The position numbers were made by a program, and so were the translations under genes. A stretch of DNA of 64,000 nt. Origin: VHCN01 sp964589935 (lineage in GTDB: Bacteria; Verrucomicrobiota; Verrucomicrobiia; Limisphaerales; VHCN01). The notes beneath the pieces are model-generated. The model ran no database searches and was not told the origin of the DNA. It saw nothing but the letters and a program-made list of their open reading frames with translations. Position 1 is the stretch's first letter, and each line of letters opens with the position of its first letter. Location of the stretch: assembly GCA_964589935.1 (NCBI GenBank), contig CAZPVD010000008.1, positions 62,001 through 126,000 of the forward strand. The letters run 5' to 3'. Of the stretch, positions 59,411 to 64,000 are shown one piece after another.

Positions 59411-62400
59411 TCACTCCGCCGGGCGTGGGTTGGAATTGAGCAGCCGCAACTTCTCCTGCTCGGCGGCGCGCTTCTCCTGCTCGGCCTTTTCCTTCATCAG
59501 CGCGATGCGGCGGGCGACGATATCAATCGGCTCGTCCATGAAGACGCGCGGACGCCACGCGAGCAGCGCCTCGCGGGTAATGACGGTGCGGCGCGGGTTG
59601 AGCGGCGTGGGCGCGGGCGTGCCGGCCTGCTGGTTGAGGCCCTCGACCTCGGCGATGGCGGCCCACCAGTCGGCCTCGGGCGGCATTTCGCGCAGCACGA
59701 TGATCTGCTGCTCGCGGCTCATGCGGTTCCACACGGCAGCCTGCGAGAGGAGGATTTCCTTCATCTTGAGGCGGAGAAGTTCCACAGCCTCCGCGTCACC
59801 CGCGGCGCGCGCCGCGTGTTCGGCGAGCTGAAGTTTTTTCAGGAACGCGCCCTGCTCCAGAATCGAGCGGCGCAGCACGGCGCGGAAGGCGGCCTCGGTC
59901 TTGACGATGTCCTCGGCCATGAAGGCGTTGAGCAGGCGGTGGCCTTTGGGCAGGTTGAGGTGGCGCGGCTTGCCGAAAACTTCGTTCAGCGGTAGGCCTT
60001 CCTTGAGGTTGCCCCATTCCTCGAAAAGCCGCACCCAGTCCGCGGCGGTCATCGCGATGGGTTGCTCGTGGCCGGGTGCTTCAAGCGTGCTGGGCAGGCC
60101 GAGTTTTTTCATGCCGTCGGGCTGCGCGAGCATTTCTTTCACGACCTCGATGCAGATGCGCTCGGCGCCCTCCCAGCCGCGGGCCTCGACCTCGGCGCGG
60201 GTCAGCTTGCTGAGGCGTTCGAGTCCCTCGGGCGACATGATGAGCATCGAGAAAAGCACGCCGCGAATGGCGTATTTGCCGGCGAGCTGCTTGTGGTAGG
60301 CGGGCACGTCCTTCGTGTTCTCAGGCGTGTGCTGGAAGATGTAGCCGAGGTTGCCGATGATGGCGTCAAAGGCCATCCACGGATCGAGCGGCACGTCGCC
60401 GTAGAGCCGGTCGTATTCGCTGGGCGGAAGGTCCTCCAGCTCGACGCCTTCCGGCGACGCGCGGCTCGACGCGCGCTTGAGGAAGCAGCCGAGCCGGACG
60501 AACAAATTGTGGCGGAACAAATTCCCGCGGTCGAGGTAACGCTCCTTGTCGCTCGCGTTGCGGATGAGCTGCTCGATGGTTTTCTCCAGACTCGCGCGAA
60601 GCCTCGCGCACAGCGCGGCGCGCTGGGCCGGATTGGTGGTGGTCTTGAGCATTTCGACGATGCCGGCGGTGCTGCTCTCGGCGGCGGGGTCGAACTTCGG
60701 CATGGGGTCCACCATCACGCTCATCTCGTAATCTTCGAGCGTCATGCCCTTGGCTCGCGACTGGAAGTAGGTCATGAAATCGTCGCGCAACTGGTTTCGC
60801 ACGGTTTCAGGCGTGTTCTCGTCAACGAGCATCGTGAAATCAATGTCGCTGCCGATCAGCTTGTAGGCCGCGGAATCCTTCTTGCCCGCCGAGCCGATGT
60901 AGAGATACGCGATGAAGTAGTCGCGATACTTCGCAAAGCGCGGGTCGTTGAAGAACTCCACCTGCACCGTGGCGATGATTTCGCGCCGCAAATTGTCCAC
61001 GAGCCGGTTGAGCGGATGCTCCTTCGGCAGGTTGAGCGCCATGAGTTCCTTCCAGTGGATACCCTGGAAAAACTCCGCGATGCGCGCGATGCGTTCCGGC
61101 GTGCCGGGCTTGGGCGCGTCCGGCCCGAAGAACTTGTCGAAGCGCTCCTGCAGCGTGTGCGTTTCGAACGGCTTGGTTTTCGTCTCCGCCTTCGCCTGCG
61201 CGTCGGCGAGGGGCTGGACATCGGCCTTCGCCTCGGCCTCGCTTTCGGTCGCGAGCTTTTTCGGGTTTAACTTTTCACGCGCCTCCTTCGCCTCGCGCAG
61301 CCTCTCCTGAAAGAAATAAAAATCCGACACCGCGCGGCGCGCCTGGTCGCGCCGGCCGATCACGCCGAGGTCCACCAGCTCCCAGCGCAAATCGTTTGCG
61401 GCCGACTTGAGCCGGACACACATCTCCCAAAAGAGCGTCGCCTTGCCGTCCGGCTTGACCTGCGCGACGCTCACGAGCGCGTTGGCGATGAAGTCGGCCC
61501 ACTGGTCGTCCATGCCGCACCAGCCCTTGAGAAGGCCGGTCTTGATGATGTCCTGCTGGATGACCTGCGCGCCGACATTGATGCCGAGCGCAAGCGATTC
61601 CTTGGCGACATTCTTCGCGGCCTCCTCAGTGTAAAAAGCATGAAGAAATTCGCTGAACGGGTTGACCTGCTTCCACGCGAAATCGAGGAACTTCGAGCCA
61701 CGCATCGGTTGGAGAAGAAAGTCCTCCGGGATCGGCGGCGGCGGACCCGCCTCGCCGGGTTTAATGCCGAGTTGCTTGCCGATCTGCCCGCCGACGAATT
61801 CAAACAGCGCCGCCTGCACCGCGAGATTGCCCGTTTGCTGGAAAGTTTCCATGCCCGTCTCGATGGTGCGCTGCCAGTTGAGCGCCTTGCGCAGTTCCTC
61901 GACCTTCGCGCGCGGCAGCGCGTTGGTGTTGCACTCGCTCGCCTGGTAGAAGCACTCCAGCGCGCCGTCGTAGTCCCACATCATCATCTTGTCGAGGCCC
62001 TGCAACTGCATGAGCCGCGACTGCTGGTCCGCCGTCTCCAGCGCGACGAGCGCGCGATTGAACGTGATCCGGCGTTGCAAATCTGCTTGTGCGTCCGCGG
62101 GTGCAAAGGCCATCGCGAACTCGATCAGGTCCACGTTGCGCTGCGCGTCGAGCCGGCTGCGCGTGAGAGTCCACTGAAGGAAATCGGGGTTGTCCTTCGC
62201 GAGGTCAAGGTAGAGCGCGAACATCTTCGGGTTTGTCAGCGCCATCCGCACGGGGTCGAAGCCCGCGCGCTGCAGCCACGGCAGCAGTGTCATCATGTCC
62301 TGCGCCTCGGCCTTGCGCTTGGCGATATGCTCCAGCGGCGCGGAGAAGTGGTCGCCTCCGAAATCCGTGTTCTGGATGAACACCTTCGCCTTGCCAATCG

Positions 62401-64000
62401 GGTCGGTGAGCCAACCCTTGAGGACCTGCAACGCGCCGAACTCGCCCTTTGCGTCGGCCAGCACACGCGCGTTGAACACCTTCTCCATGTCCGTGATGGT
62501 CGCCTTGAGGTGCGCGTGCCCGACCATGAACTCTTGCTCCATGAGCGGCGCGGGCGCGGTTTCGTAGCACATCGCGAGCCGCCGCCAGCCGCCGGAGGTC
62601 TGTTCGATAAAGACGCGGTTCGTCGCCAGTTGCGACACGCCCGCGTCGCCGACGCTGCGCTCGTAAAGCCAGCGCGTCGTCTCGTCGTCGAGACCGCGAA
62701 CGCGCGCGAGTGTGCGCAGCGCCAGGTCGTTCGCATCGCGGGTTTCGGTCAGTTGCTTGGTGATTTCCTTCGCGACGGGATCGAACGGCGAGAAGCCGGC
62801 GAGTCCCGCCGCCGCGTTGGCGAGGCGCTTGGTGCCGTCCACCAAGCCGCCCATCGCGGACTGCCCGCCGGCGACGAGCGCGCGCGTGCCGAAGACGATT
62901 CCCTGAAACGCCTGGCCGCGCATCGTGTCGGCGAACTCGACATTGTCCGCTTGTTTGTAAACGCCCCAGAAACTCGCGAGATAACTCTCCTGCGAGAGCA
63001 AGCCGGCCTCGGCCTGCGCGGCATTGAGCCGCAGCGCGGCGTCACCGATGTCGAGATACACGTCGCGCATCCGCCGCTGCGGTGCGCGCAACGCCGCGTC
63101 TCCTCCGCCCATGAGCGCGCCGGCCCGCACCGCCCGCGCGCGCGCGTCGCTGATGGCCGCCAACGCATTGGCCAGCCGCATTGAGTGGACGGCCTGCGCC
63201 ACGGTGAGCGTGTGGGTGAGGTCGGCGTAACGCCAGTCGTAGGTGACGCGCTTCTGGAAGTAATCCTTCCACACGTTCGCCGCCGTCGCGCCGCGCACGT
63301 CATCGAGCGCCTTCGCCGTGCGCTCACCGAGGCACTTGAGGCGCGCGTTGAGGCTCACGACGAGTTGGCGTTCCTCAGCTTCGCTCATCGTGGCGAAGAC
63401 CGGGCTGACCGAGCGCGCGTAGTCGGCCTCGAGTTCGCGCAAATGTTTTTCAAGAAAACGCCGCTGCTTGTCCCACTCGGTCGGCTGCCACGGCGTCCAC
63501 GTCGCCGCAGCGGGATCGGGCTTCTTCAAGTGCTCGCGCAATTCGTCGCGGCGCTTCTGGTATTCCTCCTTCAACTCCGGCAAGTGTCCCCACGCGGTGA
63601 GCAGCGCGTCGCGGCGCTTGCGGACCTCGGCCAGCGCCTTCTGGCGTTTCTCCGCGTCGGCAATGGCGAGCGCCGGGTCCTCGCTCGTCTGCGCGAAGAT
63701 CGCGTCGCGCCCGGCGGCGGGAATGACAAATTCAATGGGCGGACACAGCTCGTCCTTCGGCGCAACGAAATGGATTTCCTCGATGGACGCGCCAGGTTGC
63801 ACGAGATTGTGCGTGACGACGCTGACTGCCTGCGTGGGTGCCTGCCCGCGCGGCGGCAGCGAGACGGTCGCGAGCACGGAGCCGGTGAGCCGTCCTTGCG
63901 CGTTGGTTGTTTTTTCAACGAAGCAAAACGTCGCGTTGTCCGGCGTGAAGGCGAACTTGTGAACCATCAGCTCGACGGGTGTCGGCCGGCCGATGATCGC
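59411..64000 (-). CDS. Very large protein of unknown family with nucleotidyltransferase-like motif, 5' end outside window
   Basis: At least 1529 residues; the frame is open through the window edge (11 codons, ending PTPVEL, precede the ATG at 63967), so the true start is beyond 64000. Numbering from that ATG: about 100-200 is charged and coiled coil-like, 220-340 helical, then a Gly/Ala-rich segment (AGGQSAMGGLVDGTKRLANA). Near 1025-1087 there is YIGSAGKKDSAAYKLIGSDI, then DFTMLVD, and YEMSVMVDP. This fits a polymerase-beta-type nucleotidyltransferase core: GS at 1025-1026, D1041-x-D1043, third acid D1087. The C-terminus is Lys/Glu-rich. No signal peptide can be judged. Family unknown to me. 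Confidence 0.85.
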   Translation of the reverse strand, partial: AIIGRPTPVELMVHKFAFTPDNATFCFVEKTTNAQGRLTGSVLATVSLPPRGQAPTQAVSVVTHNLVQPGASIEEIHFVAPKDELCPPIEFVIPAAGRDAIFAQTSEDPALAIADAEKRQKALAEVRKRRDALLTAWGHLPELKEEYQKRRDELREHLKKPDPAAATWTPWQPTEWDKQRRFLEKHLRELEADYARSVSPVFATMSEAEERQLVVSLNARLKCLGERTAKALDDVRGATAANVWKDYFQKRVTYDWRYADLTHTLTVAQAVHSMRLANALAAISDARARAVRAGALMGGGDAALRAPQRRMRDVYLDIGDAALRLNAAQAEAGLLSQESYLASFWGVYKQADNVEFADTMRGQAFQGIVFGTRALVAGGQSAMGGLVDGTKRLANAAAGLAGFSPFDPVAKEITKQLTETRDANDLALRTLARVRGLDDETTRWLYERSVGDAGVSQLATNRVFIEQTSGGWRRLAMCYETAPAPLMEQEFMVGHAHLKATITDMEKVFNARVLADAKGEFGALQVLKGWLTDPIGKAKVFIQNTDFGGDHFSAPLEHIAKRKAEAQDMMTLLPWLQRAGFDPVRMALTNPKMFALYLDLAKDNPDFLQWTLTRSRLDAQRNVDLIEFAMAFAPADAQADLQRRITFNRALVALETADQQSRLMQLQGLDKMMMWDYDGALECFYQASECNTNALPRAKVEELRKALNWQRTIETGMETFQQTGNLAVQAALFEFVGGQIGKQLGIKPGEAGPPPPIPEDFLLQPMRGSKFLDFAWKQVNPFSEFLHAFYTEEAAKNVAKESLALGINVGAQVIQQDIIKTGLLKGWCGMDDQWADFIANALVSVAQVKPDGKATLFWEMCVRLKSAANDLRWELVDLGVIGRRDQARRAVSDFYFFQERLREAKEAREKLNPKKLATESEAEAKADVQPLADAQAKAETKTKPFETHTLQERFDKFFGPDAPKPGTPERIARIAEFFQGIHWKELMALNLPKEHPLNRLVDNLRREIIATVQVEFFNDPRFAKYRDYFIAYLYIGSAGKKDSAAYKLIGSDIDFTMLVDENTPETVRNQLRDDFMTYFQSRAKGMTLEDYEMSVMVDPMPKFDPAAESSTAGIVEMLKTTTNPAQRAALCARLRASLEKTIEQLIRNASDKERYLDRGNLFRHNLFVRLGCFLKRASSRASPEGVELEDLPPSEYDRLYGDVPLDPWMAFDAIIGNLGYIFQHTPENTKDVPAYHKQLAGKYAIRGVLFSMLIMSPEGLERLSKLTRAEVEARGWEGAERICIEVVKEMLAQPDGMKKLGLPSTLEAPGHEQPIAMTAADWVRLFEEWGNLKEGLPLNEVFGKPRHLNLPKGHRLLNAFMAEDIVKTEAAFRAVLRRSILEQGAFLKKLQLAEHAARAAGDAEAVELLRLKMKEILLSQAAVWNRMSREQQIIVLREMPPEADWWAAIAEVEGLNQQAGTPAPTPLNPRRTVITREALLAWRPRVFMDEPIDIVARRIALMKEKAEQEKRAAEQEKLRLLNSNPRPAE

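Overview
The window is a GC-rich bacterial chromosome segment that I place in the Verrucomicrobiota (PVC superphylum). The main reasons are the large exported proteins of families expanded in PVC bacteria (DUF1501, DUF1549/DUF1553 with haem motifs, WD40 propellers fused to a cytochrome-type domain) and a long Ser/Thr kinase with a TPR tail. Coding density is high and many starts overlap the preceding stop by 4 bp. I see no rRNA, tRNA, CRISPR array or insertion sequence.

Layout. 1-8074: the 5' part of an exported beta-propeller-like protein (minus), then rhamnulokinase and an FAD oxidoreductase coupled by a GTGA overlap, the kinase-TPR protein, and a minus-strand group of acetyltransferase, LOG-type hydrolase and zinc ribbon. 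8146-12670: an SPFH/band-7 membrane protein, a 397-bp gap, and glnD. 12775-17718: an ECF sigma factor, a probable membrane anti-sigma factor, a DUF3106 protein, lgt, an RluD-type pseudouridine synthase and an orphan lipoprotein. 17824-22506: groEL, groES, dnaK and a thioesterase on the minus strand.

22568-39673 is the most distinctive part: nine consecutive minus-strand genes over 17 kb. In transcription order these are five tandem DUF1501 paralogues, a DUF1549/DUF1553 protein with Big_2-like domains, a sixth DUF1501 protein, a secreted protein with an Ala-rich coiled coil, and a double-WD40 protein with a CxxCH motif. All appear exported, several with twin-arginine-like signals, which suggests a surface or periplasmic machine of unknown substrate.

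39874-49805: a membrane-anchored TPR protein, UDP-glucose dehydrogenase, a less GC-rich small membrane protein, a NUDIX hydrolase, a secreted LamG-like protein, a P1B-4-like metal ATPase, a nitrilase-family amidase and a membrane protein. 49802-59303 is a compact complex I membrane-arm operon (nuoI-H-J-K-L-M-M-N) with two different NuoM subunits and an elongated NuoL, resembling the '2M' complex I type with one extra antiporter-like subunit. 59411-64000 is one very large gene, cut by the window edge, with a nucleotidyltransferase-like motif and no recognised family.

Motif positions and domain calls were read by eye; no database search was possible.
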